Source of the DNA: Lytechinus variegatus
Lineage: Eukaryota; Echinodermata; Echinoidea; Temnopleuroida; Toxopneustidae
Length of the DNA: 64,000 nucleotides
Assembly (NCBI RefSeq): GCF_018143015.1
Contig: NC_054747.1
Location: 37,563,733-37,627,732 of the forward strand
Direction of reading: 5' to 3'
Position numbers and translations under genes: made by a program. This document shows positions 12,130 to 25,049 of this stretch, in pieces (within the stretch, counting starts at the first letter, position 1; every line of letters begins with the position of its first letter). Below the pieces are notes generated by a model that saw nothing but the letters and a program-made list of their open reading frames with translations, was not told the origin of the DNA and made no database searches.

Positions 12130-12590
12130 TGTGACGTTTTAATTTGAATCACGAGTTATGACACCATTTTCTTTTTGCTCAACATTTGTTATATAGTTTT
12201 TTCAAAGTGAATGCTTTATGACAGTTAAAGTGTATGAAATGGTCGCTTGATTGGACTATTTGTATATAATGCACCATCCGAAACTTGAGAAATATCGTGT
12301 TAAAATGACCTACATACTATATAGTACAACTGTACAAGCAGTATTGTGACTTTTTCCAAGGTTATTGTGTTTTTGCAATTAAAATGTTTTTTAAAAATGT
12401 ATTGTTAATTATCTGACTAGTACCATAACGCTTTTGTTTGTATTGGTATTTGCATAATGATTAATAACCAAAAGATGTTCTGAAGAGGGCAATTCATTAT
12501 TTTTGCCCAGAAGCCGAGTGGGTGTTTGAAAGTACATGTATATGCATGGATTACCAATTGTGACACATTATCTTCACATTCAGCAAATTA

Positions 12591-13197
12591 TTAAAGGTCA
12601 AGTCCACCTCAGAAAAATGTTGATTTGAATCAATAGAGAAAAATCAGACAAGCACAATGCTGAAAATTTCATCAAAATCGGATGTAAAATAAGAAAATTA
12701 TGACATTTCAAAGTTTCGCTTATTTTCAACAAAATAGTTATATGAACGAGCCAGTTACATCCAAATGAGAGAGTCGATGATGTCACTCACTCACAATTTC
12801 TTTTGTTTTTTATTGTTTGAATTATACAATATTTCAATTTTTACGAATTTGACAATTAGGACCTCCTTGCCTGAAGCACAAAATGTTAAAATAATGGAAT
12901 TCCACGTGTTTAGGGAGGAATGAAACTTCATTTTACATGACAATGACGAGAAAATAAAAATATTTCATATAATAAAATACAAAAGAAATAGTGAGTGAGT
13001 GATGTCATCAACTCTCTCATTTGGATGTAACTGGCTCGTTCATATAACTATTTTGTTGAAAATAAGCGAAACTTTAAAATGCCATAACTTTATTCTTATT
13101 TTACCTCCGATTTTGATGAAATTTTCAGTGTTGTGCTTGTTGAGTTTTTCTCTTTTAATTCAAATCAAGTTTTTGTTGGGGTGGACTTGTCCTTTAA
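12591..13197. mobile_element. TTAA foldback MITE family A, copy 1 (long inverted repeats)
   Basis: It starts TTAAAGGTCAAGTCCACC and ends GGTGGACTTGTCCTTTAA with inverted arms of about 190 bp. The arms contain TTTCATCAAAATCGGA followed by an AAGAAAATTATGACATTT block. TTAA lies at both borders. A nearly identical copy is at 34559-35164 and an arm fragment at 41332-41425. No transposase frame. Between 12130 and 12590 nothing is recognised. Confidence 0.9.
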
Positions 13198-14718
13198 AAA
13201 AGTTAAAACATTTCAGCTTCCCATAATTTTAGTACATACTTTGAATATGGCCTTAAGTTAAACCATACTTTTGAATACCAGTCTTTGGGGAGGGGTAGGG
13301 GTCTTGGGGAAATCCCCCCCCCCCATAATAACAATGAATAAAGTGATGATAAGGATTAATACTGATACAGTTGCAGATCAGGGGGGGCACATCAGGCCCT
13401 TGCCTTCCCCCCCCCCCTTGAGAGCCATAATCAAATTGTTAAATTAAATGCCATTCTCATGTACAAGTGTACCCCCCTTCCCTTTTTAAGTCACAGCATA
13501 TATATTTAATCAGAAAGTGTTGTTTATACCCAAGTGAGGACCTTTTTTTTGCTTGTCTAATTTTCCTTGGGGGGGGAAATGCCCCCTTTGGAAAAATCCT
13601 ACTATAAGTCTAACAAATGATAGAACACGGGATAGAACATGGCATAATATGATTGGTTCGTGAATCAGGATTCACCTGCATAGAGGCCCTTACCATGATG
13701 ATATGAGTTTTAGAGGAAACCCCAGGAATTTCCTCATACAGGGGCATGAATGGGTTGAATTTCCTCGATCAGGAAAAAACACAAAGCCTGACCCTATATG
13801 CACGAATTCAAATCGTGACAAATTGATGTAATATAGGAGCTAATAACGTCACACTGGATTCTGCATCCATTTGAAATTCAAGGTAAAATCCTATAATGTT
13901 ATCCCCTCAAAACATGTAGATCATTATGGAAGCCCCCCCCCTAGCTTGCCAGGCATCGGCCCTTGCCTCGATCGTTTTGGATCCGGATTAAGTCACCGCG
14001 CCCCAGTCGCGCGTCGCCCACTGCTCATTTTTTTGTTTGGCTCCGCTGATTCATTCTTATTTTTCAATTCAATTCATTTCATTTATTTTCTCTTTCAATC
14101 TTCTTACATTTACAATGATAGATAATATAGTCAAAATCAAGCTAAGATCAGTCGGGTCCATATGGTACGCCGGATGGTACGTCTATCAAATATACACAGT
14201 CTCGAGATCAAAGTTTATTCCTCAATTATGAAATTTGACCCATTTTCTTGCTTCGTCATCTTTCATGACGTCATCGTTACGTGATCATGCTTCGAGCGAG
14301 TGATTTCGTAAGTGACCGTGTTGTAGTAGTCTTAAAATCAATGCGGTATTCACAAAACTTAATGTGGCGCACATTTTAAGGGATGTTTCATAGGCATATT
14401 CGGTCTCTGAATACATATTAAGAGTCATATTGTCGATTTTACTGTATATTCTATTCGAAACAAAAATAATTTCATTTTTTAATTCGGAATGTCTTTCATT
14501 TTAAAGAACATAAATCAGCTACCGATAAATTACAGTCTGATTCATAGACTGGCTTCCTATTATTGCCCATTTTCGGTTCGTCTCATCCGCCGTGGTCCAA
14601 CATCTCCTTGTTGAATATCATCTTTTCGGAGCAATTTGTTATATATTATTGGTGAAATTCATCACACTCTATTCGATTTTTAAAATTCGTTGTTTGTCTT
14701 CCTGCACAAATTTTTAAC
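13198..14718. promoter_or_regulatory. LRRC58 upstream region with G/C homopolymer runs
   Basis: The left part has several poly-G and poly-C runs (around 13290-13330, 13381-13420, 13568-13576). The right part, up to the LRRC58 start, is free of recognised repeats and should contain the promoter and 5' UTR. I can point to no convincing TATA box or start site. Confidence 0.3.
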
Positions 14719-14772
14719 ATGGATTTTCTCACAACTTCAACAAGAGTCTGTCATCAAGTTCGGCTGCTCTGA
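14719..14772 (+). promoter_or_regulatory. Short upstream ORF in the LRRC58 leader
   Basis: An ATG at 14719 opens a 17-codon frame that ends in TGA at 14770-14772, about 50 nt before the LRRC58 ATG and in the same frame. If the transcript starts upstream of it, it would act as a uORF. Whether it lies in the transcribed leader is inference. Confidence 0.4.
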
Positions 14773-14823
14773 GAGGGCCAGCGCTTGCTTGAGTTTGCTT
14801 TGAGCCGAAGGACAAGGCGTGGG

Positions 14824-17800
14824 ATGCGAAGAAAACCTCGCTCGAGACGAACCGACGCTGACATGTCGCGAACCGAATCGAACAACAATCAAAGAGTCGC
14901 AATGTATTCCCGAAAAGGCATCGATGTTTTTCCTTTTGACGATTTAATTGAACACAAGGAGAGACTAGCAATTATTGACGTCAGTAGGAACAATATATCC
15001 ACGATTCCTGCAAGAATAAATAACTTTTTGAACATTATCGAGCTGGATTTGAGCACAAACAGAATAACGAAACTGCCAGATGAGTTGATACAACTGACAC
15101 ATTTACGGATTCTAACGTGCAAAAACAATCATTTGAATAGTGACTCTTTACCAAAGGAATTCGGAACATGTAAATCATTACAAACTCTCAATTTTAGTGG
15201 CAATTTATTCCTTAACTTTCCTGTACAGTTGACTGAAATTGCTTCTCTACGGGTCCTTCACATGGGCGGTAACAGAATAAGAGAAATTCCACCAGAAGTT
15301 GAAAGGTTATCCAGGTGAGGTAGACCTACCGTACATTCTTTTAATTTCGGGGTATGGTAGGCCTTAGACAGCTCGACAGCTGGCAGCCGTCTGTTTCGAG
15401 GAGTTTTTTAAACATTTTTTTTATTTCTCCTCGTGCACAGACGGCTCGCTATCGTGCAGCCACCATCATGACCATTACTAGTTGCAATGCAAAATCCCCC
15501 CGTCAGGGCTATTCAATTTTTGTCTGTAATAAAAATTTTGAAAATTAACGCGACCAAATTGCAAATTTATATTCCCTCTTGGCATGCATTAATTGCCAAA
15601 AAACAGAGAAAAATCAAGTTAAAAGGAACAAAAACAGTGACTTACCTCAGCTGTCGCGCAAATTCACTTCCTTGTTTTATCCGATCTTAAGTACATGAAC
15701 ATATGGCCATTGAGTCCCCTGTACAGATCGCGCTAGAACTTCGGTCTCTATATTTGGTGAGTGAAGCCAACGGAGTTCAGCTGAACAACCGACATTAACA
15801 GAGACCGAAGCTTTTGGTCTAGGTAGGCCTATAATATAGAAAAGGAGCCTCGGTCAAATATGGCTGAAAGTGGATCATTTTGAATAGTGGAGTGGATATT
15901 AATGATTAAGTATAGCCTTGGCTTGAGGAGTCCATGATGATATTTTTTAATTGACACACGAGTACGACATGTAAGTTACTCCTTCATCGCGTTCATAAGA
16001 GACACATTAACAAAGATAGAAATCACATAAATGTTAGTGCTTTTATTTATTTTTACACCTTCATACACCTAATGCGTGTGCAGGTTTCAAAAAGTGGTTG
16101 ATATAAAGTTGGAAAATTGAAGGTTTCTTTAATACCAGACCAATCTTGTGTAGATCCCTTGATTCTTTTGTCAACAAAGCAAATAGGTCTGATCCTTGAA
16201 CCGCTTTGTTATTACGTACCTTAGATCAGCGATGTTACAAAATGCCATGAACACTTTATAGATAGAAATTACTATGTATCAAATGGGCAATTCCATAAAA
16301 TATGTAGATGTACGTCCGACCCCTTTGTGTGGGACCTTCATGAAATTTTCTGTCTCTGATTTCTGGTTCTTTTACAGCCTGTAATGCTGTCAAATGACAA
16401 TGAGTCTTGGTCAGTTTATGAAGTGAAGTATAACTTGAGAAAAATGGGGGACGGACGTACAAAAAAGTTTAATCATTTTATGGAATTGCCCAAATACTAA
16501 AATTTAATGCGTGATTATGAATAATTATTATTTTGTTTTGTTTTTTGCCTCATTTACAGATTACAACATCTTTATTTGGGTGGTAACCATCTTGTCACTC
16601 TCCCGCCGAATGTTGGTCATCTTCCAAACCTACTCTCCTTAGTGCTGTGCGATAATCGTCTAACTTCCCTCCCGGCTGAGCTGGTCCAGCTCAAGCAGCT
16701 TCGATCACTTAGCCTACATAACAACCAACTAACCATCCTGCCACCAGAGATCATCACATTGACTGAGCTCTGTGAGCTGAGCTTAAGAGGTAACCCATTG
16801 GTCGTTCGCTTTGTCCGTGACCTGACGTGGAACCCACCGACCCTCCTAGAGTTAGCAGCACGATGCGTGAAAAACAATCATGTTCACTACACCAAAGAAG
16901 ATTTGCCTGGAGAGCTTATGAGGTTCCTGGATTCGGCTAGACATTGCCTGAATCCAAAATGCAATGGTGAGATACGCAATTGTCTGAACGGTTAAAACTT
17001 CAGTTTTAATAGGTTAGACCTACACTGGTTCGATTTAAAAAGATTATGATTCCCCTTTGTTAACAGCACTGAATACTTCGGAACATTGTAACAATTTATG
17101 TCTTTAATTGCTCTTTTCAACAGTTATCAGATCCTGGCTCGCCCACACACCAATACATGTACATGCACTTTTTCCACTCCCTAGGGAGTAATACAAGTTA
17201 AATTGCTAGGCATAGTACTACATATATATATACAGAAATAGGCTTTCACATTACCGGGTATTAACACCTGGGTGGAGAAAGGCAAATTGTGGATTTACCT
17301 TTGGTAGATCCTAATTCTAACACTTATTTGTCATATTTTTTCCTCTTTATTGTGTTTTTTATTTATTTATTTCAGGCCAATATATTTTATTTTGTTGTTT
17401 ATTTTTCTTATTAGGCCTGATATCTATCAGGGGCCGATTGCACAAAAGGGTCTTTGCAAGGACCATCTTTCGTGTCGCCAATCTTTTATGATGCGCCATG
17501 CGAAACTCATTTTAAATAAATCATCTGCAAACATATTTCATTCGTCCGTTAAAATAAACAAAATATGTATGTATAAAATGATGTGATATATCATGAAATT
17601 GTATAAAATTTGATTTAAAAGCAAGCTAACGAATCTTATTCCTTATCATAAATTTCAGAAACACCCCGCTTATAGCGTATGATAAAAGATGGGCGACACG
17701 AAAGACGGTCCTTGGAAAGACCCTTTCGTGCAATCGGCCCCAGGTTCTTCATTTTGTCAGAAAAGACTTGATTGTGAATTTCGATTGGATACAAGAAAAT

Positions 17801-18804
17801 AGAACAAGAGTACAAGATATCCAGGATGTCATTGATACAGCTTTGACTGTATGTGCAATCACAAGGTTACTTTCAGCCGAATGTCAATATCCATCTGATG
17901 TTACTACTTGCAAGTCTCTATGAACACATGCACTTGATAATATTTGTGTTCCAAAGTGTAATTTTTATAGCAGCTGCATTCTGCAGTCAGACTGCAGAGT
18001 TCATGTCCTTGTCCTGAAATGATTGACCTTCATGATTACATACATGAACTTTGCATATTTCCCAAAACAAACAGCCTCGCTGATAATTCATTTATTCAGC
18101 CTACATTAGTTGTATAACATTGTTATCAGTGACCTCTGTTTATCGTGATAGAATTCCTTTTTATCAGAATCTAAATTCCGCTTTGTAGCTTGAGGTACTG
18201 GGTGACAAAGTGCTCTTGCCTGGGTTTACTTTTGTTGTTGTATTTTTAAAGCATGGACAGCGCTTTGGAAGGAGTGAATGACTTCTCCCTCCCCTTTCTT
18301 CACCGTGATTCTTTCAAAGTGATGAACGTAGTGAACTTAAACCACCCAAAAGATTATGGAGGAAGAAAAAAGGCTCGTTGTAAATTAACATTGCTGCAGG
18401 GATCAGAAATAATTTTTTTTATATTATTAGTGAAGTTCATACGGTTATTCCTCAACACACGGCTGCATGATTTAGAACCATAATATCCTTGAATGATTAT
18501 TATCATGGGTTACACTGAATGTGTCATGAACTAAATTCTGGTAATTTAGGTTTTAATTTTAATTATGTTTGGATGTATTCTCATATCTGCAGGTGTTTAT
18601 TTCAATGCCCGCTTCCAGCACGTCAAATTTGTGGACTTCTGTGGCAAGTATCGGCTTCCTCTGATGCAGTACCTGTGCTCCCCGGAATGCTCACCTCCCA
18701 GCGGTAGGAGCAGCTCAGAGTCGTACAGCAGCAGTGAAGATCCAGACTCGGAGGAGGAGGTCCAGGTTCCACGAAACACGCTCAAGAAAGTTCTACTTGG
18801 CTAG
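14824..18804 (+). CDS. LRRC58: LRRC58, leucine-rich repeat protein, three coding exons
   Basis: Exons 14824-15314, 16560-16966 and 18593-18804 join in phases 2 and 1 to give 369 residues (human LRRC58 is 371). Residues about 48-265 are nine or so leucine-rich repeats (for example LRSLSLHNNQLTILPPEI). The following block GNPLVVRFVRDLT..PPTLLELAAR is nearly identical to vertebrate LRRC58, as is the tail with CNPKC-like NPKCNGVYF, VKFVDFCGKYRLPLMQYLCS and PEC, an acidic Ser-rich stretch and a C-terminal KVLLG. The clustered Cys residues could bind metal (inference). LRRC58 has been linked to ubiquitin-ligase control of cysteine dioxygenase in recent work, recalled and not checked here. A second ATG at 14863 is an alternative start. 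Exon 1 is 491 nt of coding sequence; intron 2 contains foldbacks. Confidence 0.93.
16284..16492. mobile_element. Foldback MITE 'TGGGCAATTCCAT' family
   Basis: The termini TGGGCAATTCCATAAAAT and (reversed) TGGGCAATTCCATAAAATG are inverted, with a second inverted pair ACGTCC near each end. The interior (TTCATGAAATTTTCTGTCTC) recurs in the single-arm copy at 53043-53175. It lies in LRRC58 intron 1, about 70 bp from the exon 2 acceptor. Confidence 0.75.
17125..17290 (-). mobile_element. SINE fragment (same family as 44040-44395)
   Basis: The stretch GCACTTTTTCCACTCCCTAG, then GATTGCTAGG-like and CACCTGGGTGGAGA, recurs at 44160-44290 in the same order. The tRNA-like head is missing here. Confidence 0.6.
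17429..17743. mobile_element. Foldback MITE 'GGGGCCGATTGCACAAAAG' in LRRC58 intron 2
   Basis: Left CAGGGGCCGATTGCACAAAA and right (reversed) TGGGGCCGATTGCACGAAAG are inverted; inner CTTTCGTGTCGCCAATCTTT against AAAGATGGGCGACACGAAAG extends the arms to about 70 bp. The middle is AT-rich and non-coding. Confidence 0.85.
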
Positions 18805-18809
18805 ACTTT

Positions 18810-19120
18810 GGGAGGCCTGTTTCACAAAAACCCTATTGGATAAGGTTGGACTATGAAAGTTGAGCAATTTTTTCCATGGTTTTCAGGTGTTTGAGAACAA
18901 TCGCTATAACTGTTGCTAACTCATTCATTCATCCCAGCCATGACGTAATTTCCTTAAGCTAGAAATTCGTCCACATTGTGCTGCACTCTACCCAGGTGAG
19001 GTGAATGGGTACCTGGCAGGAATTTATTCCTTGAAATGCGTGAGCGCTGTAATCTTAGTAATTTGGAAGTGCATAGGGACATTATTCATTATGTGATATG
19101 CGCTATACTACAAGAACTGT
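18810..19120 (+). mobile_element. LRRC58 3' flank with hairpin-arm fragment and truncated SINE
   Basis: At 18810-18850, GGCCTGTTTCACAAAAACCC resembles one end of the GGGG..GTTTCA hairpins but the partner arm is not seen. From about 18930 the body of the 1871-type SINE follows (CCCAGCCATGACGTAATTTC, then GGTGAATGGGTACCTGGCAG), 5' truncated. Both would fall in the LRRC58 3' UTR. Confidence 0.6.
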
Positions 19121-19880
19121 ATATTATTATTCAAATCCAAACGTGAAAGCGTATAATAACTACTATGTAGTGCTGTTTTGAAACGATGCACTCAGAGTTT
19201 TATCCACTGAGCCCCATGATTTCTTCCTGGCTTGGCACAAGAGGGGCCTTTTTCTTAAACTCTCACCCATGCATCATGTATTTGACCAATAGGCAGACAC
19301 ATCTTATTTACAAAGGGAGACGTTTTGATAGTAAATCAATTGGCTTTCCATAGTTATGATTGATTTGAATCAACTCTTCCTTAGACTTCAGATATACCCT
19401 GCTCTGTGTATGTAGGTTGTCTGCTTTTTTTTAAATACATGATACTTTCACGACGGATGGTAGCAATTATGAGCATGAACACTTAAATGAATTATGGGCA
19501 TTATTTTAGGTCTTAACTATTACTAAAGCATTTTAACTAATGCAATTAACACTGTGCAAAAACAAGAAAAAATACTGTACATGTAGACCAATATGGAAGA
19601 GGAGTAGAAAAATACATGTAACATTTCATTGTCATGCCAACATGCATACATGTACACATAACTTTTATAAACACAAGTTTGGTACAGTGTTTGGCAAGAG
19701 ATAATGAACAGTTGTAAATCCTTGCCTATTTTCATTGTATTCTTAATCAGAGCCTCTGGTTTTGCTTAATAAGATATGGTCATTTCTATATGAAAAGTGA
19801 AAGCTAAAAATTAAAAATATATGAATCTGCTGCACAGAATAAAAAATATATATATACATGTACATATTTTGATTGTCCTG

Positions 19881-20053
19881 GTGGATGTTTCATAAAGCTG
19901 TTCGTAAGTTAAGAGCGACTTTAAGAACGACTGGTGATCCCTTCTTGTGGTAAGTGGTATATTGAATTGGCGATGGTTTAGCGCGTAAGAAAGGATCACC
20001 AGTCGTTCTTAAAGTCGCTCTTAACTTACGAACAGCTTTATGAAACAGCCCCC
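19881..20053. mobile_element. Foldback hairpin MITE 'GTTTCATAAAGCTGTTCG'
   Basis: The left arm TGTTTCATAAAGCTGTTCGT and following TAAGTTAAGAGCGACTTTAA are matched perfectly by the reversed right arm over about 60 bp; the loop is about 45 bp. It is one of the best preserved hairpins in the window, implying recent origin. Its relative is the right half of 48415-48714. Confidence 0.9.
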
Positions 20054-20802
20054 AGGGATAATACTAAATGCTTTACAGAGCTTAAAATGTAGTAAATGAA
20101 CCCTGATTAACATATGGACATTTTCATATCCAGGCTTGAGATTTCTTGTCCTATTTTTCTCTTCCTAATGTGTACAAATTCTTCTTCATGCAACACTGCC
20201 TCCTTAAATTTAGAAGATTCTTGCACCTTAAATGTAAAAGATCTGCATTTAACTACGTACATGTAAGAATTGACAATGTGCCTTTTCCCTCATATTTTAC
20301 AAAATTAGCAATGCTTCGGATGCAAGTTATGTCATTTTGATTTACGAACAAATTACACAAGTATGTTCTTGCTTACAATGTTCATGTATTACCTATTTGG
20401 TTCATGTATTTATCTTGTTTTTTGTCTATTTTTAATGTATGCTGTACATTAGTTATTAGATAAATGTATGCATGTATTACCCAATGTTAGCACTCTAGAT
20501 GGACATGTACATTTACATGTATGGAAATGTGTATTGTTATCCAAAGTAGGAATGCAGAATCTGAATGCAGCCCCATTTTGGCAGTGGTTTTACATTCGTA
20601 CCCCTATATTTGCAATTTTAGGTAATTTTTCACAAGCTCAAAGGAAGAAAAATTGTAGAATGTTGCAATTAAACCAGATGGAAAATGCTTTTATCAGTCA
20701 TTGATTGAGCTCGAATATCCCTTTGATCAATTTTGGGGTACAACATGTACAGTGTGTAAGTTATTGATTTTGAAACGGCATTACTTCTATTTCTTCACAC
20801 AA

Positions 20803-21013
20803 GGGGGTGTTTCACAAAGATTTAAGTATGACTTAGGTCGCACTTAAATGTCGACTCGTACATGATATGCAATTGATCTTCTTGATAGATACGCATTAGT
20901 GCACGTCCTCATGACACGATCTGACCAATGCGGTCAAGCCTTTCATACCGTACGCAGCTCGGTATTTAAGTGCGACTCTAAGTCATACTTAAATCATTGT
21001 GAAACACCCCCAA
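20803..21013. mobile_element. Foldback hairpin MITE 'GGGGGTGTTTCACAAAG'
   Basis: Left GGGGGTGTTTCACAAAGATT and right ..AATCATTGTGAAACACCCCC are inverted, and the inner TAAGTATGACTTAGGTCGCAC block is complementary to GTGCGACTCTAAGTCATACTTA. The left half of 48415-48550 is related. Confidence 0.88.
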
Positions 21014-22985
21014 GGTTCCTTTGTATTAAAGTGAAATTGTGAACGATCAAGCTTGTACAACATGGTACCCAATTCAATGTAGATTGTAAACATCTAGGGT
21101 TACATACATGTACTTACATTTGCCACACGCTGTATCGTAGTATCGGTAACATTGTACTGGCAACAATCATATGTGCCTCTTGTATCAATAACAACTTTTG
21201 CCTTGTTTTGTCCTGTCTTCCAACATTATTGGCTCAAGTTTACATGTTTTTGAATCCATGGTCTGAACCCACAGTTTACTAGTATACTACTATATCAGGA
21301 ACTAATTTTTATAATTTTGAGGGGGGCAATGAAAAGCTCCTAAAACTTTAAAGGGGAGCAGTAGGGGAGCACTACAAAAAGCTCTTCTTTGTCATACAAG
21401 GGGAGCTCTTTTGTCTGATTTCAAAGTAGATGAAGGAATGTACACTAAGTTACAACCCACAACCAAAGAAGACACAAAATCAGATATAAATATATGCAAT
21501 ATTTATGTCAATTAATTATTAACATTCTTGCTATGTGTGTTATTGCTCACAATGTAATTGTGTATTGTGGGTTCTTACCTGACTGAGAATGAGTTTTTCA
21601 AGGTTGGCTCTATAACATTTTGGTCATTGACTGACACTAGTAGCAATCGCTGAGGCGAGTGATAAATCACCCTACCTGAAATGGAATAAAGCAAGCTGTA
21701 GCTATAGTGATCGCTCTCGCTCACCGTGAAACTGAATCCCTGCTATATAGATTTCATGTATTATGCTAATTTACGACATTGTACATACATGATACATGTA
21801 ATTGAGAACGATGCCAATACAGGCGCAATGCTGCTAAATTCACACCATTGTTAATGATCATTATTAATTTTGATAAAATACTTAAACAGTAAACTTCTTA
21901 ACTCGTAACATAACAAAGCACCTGAATTGAGTCTTACGACAAACTGTGCTTGTAATTATACTGCACATGTGCAGTGTAAATCAATTCATTTTATGAATAA
22001 AATGTGTACTAACTGTGATTTCAGACCATATTACTGTACATTCAAATCGACATGTGAATCCATGCCATGATGTAACTTCAAAACAAACGAAGTTTTTCAT
22101 TTACATTTAGATGTTACACATATTGTGATTCCTGTAGTGCACAATGTACGTGTTAATTTCCACCAGAGATGTCACCAAGAATCATTTTTACTTTGCACTT
22201 TAAACACCCTTCTGACAATCAAAAGATGAAGAAATATTCACTTGTAAAAGCCATTTGATAGAATGTTAGTACATGTAGGGGATATTCCTGCCTAAGTGCC
22301 TACATGTATAGTGGCTTGGTGCAGTTTCTTAAAGGAGCACTTTACCTTTACTGGCCTACCGAAGAGATGAATAGTACTTCCTTTATCTCCATTTATTATT
22401 TTAGTTGGGTTTCATCAAAATTAAAAATCAAATCTATTGTTTACATTTCTATGCCCTGTTCTAACAGGATATTGAAATCAATTTTATCTTGAAGACAGAG
22501 ATTGCAATTGATCATAACTTTTTTATAGTGTGTTAACTGTTAAGTCATACTGTAGCCTTACAGTTAAATTGATTGTATTATATAAGGCTGAACACACAGG
22601 AATAATGAAAGAAGTGGGCAAAAATGATTTCAAAGGAAGTCCATACTTCTTATTTTACAGTCTGATGAAATTAACATCATTTTAACAACTTCACCTACTT
22701 TCATTTGTAAATTTGTATTATTATTTGAGGTTTCGTCTTCATTTTTTCCTTCTTTTGGTAGGATTGATATTTTGCATGCAGTTTATTTGGTCATTCAGAT
22801 GACATTCTTACATGTACTAATCTAAAATGCCTTTTTTTTTTCATTGTTGCAATATAAATTCCCAATCCCAATTTCTGTGGACATCATTGATTGACATGTG
22901 TTTGACTTAAATGGGTAAAGGGATTACAACGTACAACTTTTGTAAGGTTTTATTGAACTTTTGTATGTAAGATCAGTCTATTTCA
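21014..22985. other. No gene seen; likely distal 3' UTR or intergenic
   Basis: AT-rich, with scattered ACATGTA-type short repeats and AATAAA near 22003. Sea-urchin 3' UTRs can be long, so part may belong to LRRC58. No conserved reading frame was found on either strand. Confidence 0.4.
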
Positions 22986-22989
22986 AATG

Positions 22990-23170
22990 CAACAAACCTT
23001 ACTCCAAAAACCAGCCCTGTGCCGGAAAACACCAGAGAAACTTGCGACACCATCAGTTTGGGCTTACACCAGACATGCATTTAAACAACAGTCAGTGATA
23101 AAATAATATTGATTTGGTTCTAAACTGGTGCTGTTTCAACACTTCTGGTGTTTTCCTGGGATGGTGTAAA
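22990..23170. repeat. 'GGTGTT/AACACC' foldback, diverged
   Basis: Repeated ACACCAG, GGTGTTTTCC and their complements lie in opposed orientation (GGAAAACACCAG near 23022 against CTGGTGTTTTCC near 23146). It resembles the larger array at 25050-25535. Confidence 0.55.
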
Positions 23171-23315
23171 TTAACATTAGCTTAGCCTTTTTGCTATTGG
23201 TTTTATTGTACAATATACACACCACCTTGATATATGATGATTAATGAAATAAGGTCAACTAATGTGGTTATTAAATATGTATAAAGTCTAACTGTAGACT
23301 GCTTAACTCAAATGC

Positions 23316-23448
23316 AGGGGCCGCGGAACCGGGGGAGGGCTTCAGCCCCCACTTTTTTCCAAGACCATGTAGAAAAACGTAAAAATTACCATATGATTGT
23401 GATTTTTAGCATGGTCAGCCCCCCACTTTGAAAACCGTTCCGCGGCCA
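23316..23448. mobile_element. Foldback hairpin MITE 'GGGGCCGCGGAAC' family, copy 2
   Basis: Termini GCAGGGGCCGCGGAACC and (reversed) AGTGGCCGCGGAACGG are inverted; the middle has GTGATTTTTAGCATGGTCAGC as in the other two copies. Confidence 0.85.
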
Positions 23449-23699
23449 CTGAAATGTAGTGTTTTGTTGACTGTTTTGATGATGAATACATTACATTTTT
23501 ATTTTGTTGTGAGAGTAAATATATACTGTATGTATTGAAATTTTATTGAATGTTATATGTATGTAAGGTCAATGAAACAGGACAAATGTCTCCTTTGCCA
23601 CTTTCTCTGAAGATTTTTATAAACTAAGTCCATATTTTTTTCTGGTTGAGAATAAAGTGGCAACTAAAATATAAGCCATGGAATTGATAAACTATGGTC

Positions 23700-23970
23700 A
23701 TTATACATAGAGACCTGTTTGCACCAAGGAAGGCAATCAAACACATGTGTGTAAAAACAATGAGACCCGTTCTCACAAAAGATTGAAATCAAAGTTATAA
23801 CTATCGTGAAACCTGTAGATACATAGATTGTATGATGAGACCAGTTTTCACAAAAGAATGTAATCAAGTACATGTATCAGATTGATTGAAGGTGTCATTC
23901 ATAATTATCACCCTGAAGAATCAATGAGACCCGTTTTCACAAAAGAATACAATCAAATACATACATGTAG
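23700..23970. repeat. Degenerate direct repeats, four units
   Basis: The motif GAGACCCGTTTTCACAAAAG followed by AATnnAATCAA recurs at about 23709, 23762, 23838 and 23927 with irregular spacing (53-89 bp). The unit has no coding frame in common. Confidence 0.7.
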
Positions 23971-24437
23971 ATGTACCTGATTGTTGATCCATGTGTGCCC
24001 TAGTATGTACCCCAGTGCATTATGGTTAGTAAAAACAAACTTATAGTACGCGTTAATTTTACAAATAAAAACTGAAATGGGGTGTTGATTTTGACAAAAT
24101 GTCCATAAAAAAATTCTTCTCCGACTTCAACTATGTTTGTTGGGAATAGGAATGTGAAAAATGTCTGTCCCATGGATATTTGTAGATTTGTTCACATCTA
24201 TCTTGTGAAACCCTGTACTGATAATCCAATAAATCCTGATCATGTAAAAAAAATCTTTGAAATATATTATATCAATAAACAGACAATATGAATGAATGAA
24301 ACCGTACTCCTTTGTTATGCATGTTGTTTTTTTATTGATCAATCATAAGTTTAAAAACATTAATATGCATTAGTTATTTATTTAGCTATTTACTTTTGAG
24401 GAGGCTAGTTAGTAGGATGCTTCCAAAATCATGATGA

Positions 24438-24838
24438 GGGGCGATTCCATACGTGTCGTACGGGACATTTTGTCAACAATTTCTAGTCTCTTAGCTGATT
24501 GCTTGAGCAATGAAAAAATATTTTTAGTCAATGATAAAGTTAGTGCATAGTCATGTGGAAAACTGATTACTAACAAAAAATATGTGATTATGGCTGAATT
24601 AAGGGCAACAATGTTGTGTGTCGAATATACGGGACTCAAAAATGTCTCATGTACGACACCCAACATTTTTACCTCTAATTCACCTATGGACAGCATATTT
24701 TTTGGTTGTCATTTTCTTCATGTCTATCCAGTAGTACTCTATCATTAACACAAAAGAAATTGAAGTTCTTCATTAGTTTGGACAATAGGTTGAAAAATGT
24801 TGCAAATATAGCTGATTTTTTAGCATGGAATCGCCCAT
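24438..24838. mobile_element. Possible foldback element 'GGGCGATTCCAT'
   Basis: GGGGCGATTCCATACGTGTC at the left and ATGGAATCGCCCA at the right are short inverted ends; CGTGTCGTACGGGAC and GTCTCATGTACGACAC are partly inverted inside. The interior is mostly unpaired, so this is a tentative call. Confidence 0.45.
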
Positions 24839-25049
24839 GGAAGGATAGAGGAGAATAGATTCAGATAATTTGATCATACATGTACCTCAAATATTTAGAG
24901 TAATACAGTTGTGCTCAGAAGTTAGTGAACCCCATGAAAAAATAGCAGATTTCAGGTGCTCAAATTTTGCCTTGTTTTAGATACTTAATTGTGAAGTTTG
25001 GTGATAAAATTCACTAAAGTTTGTTTCTCCGGGTTCACTGGACATGGTA

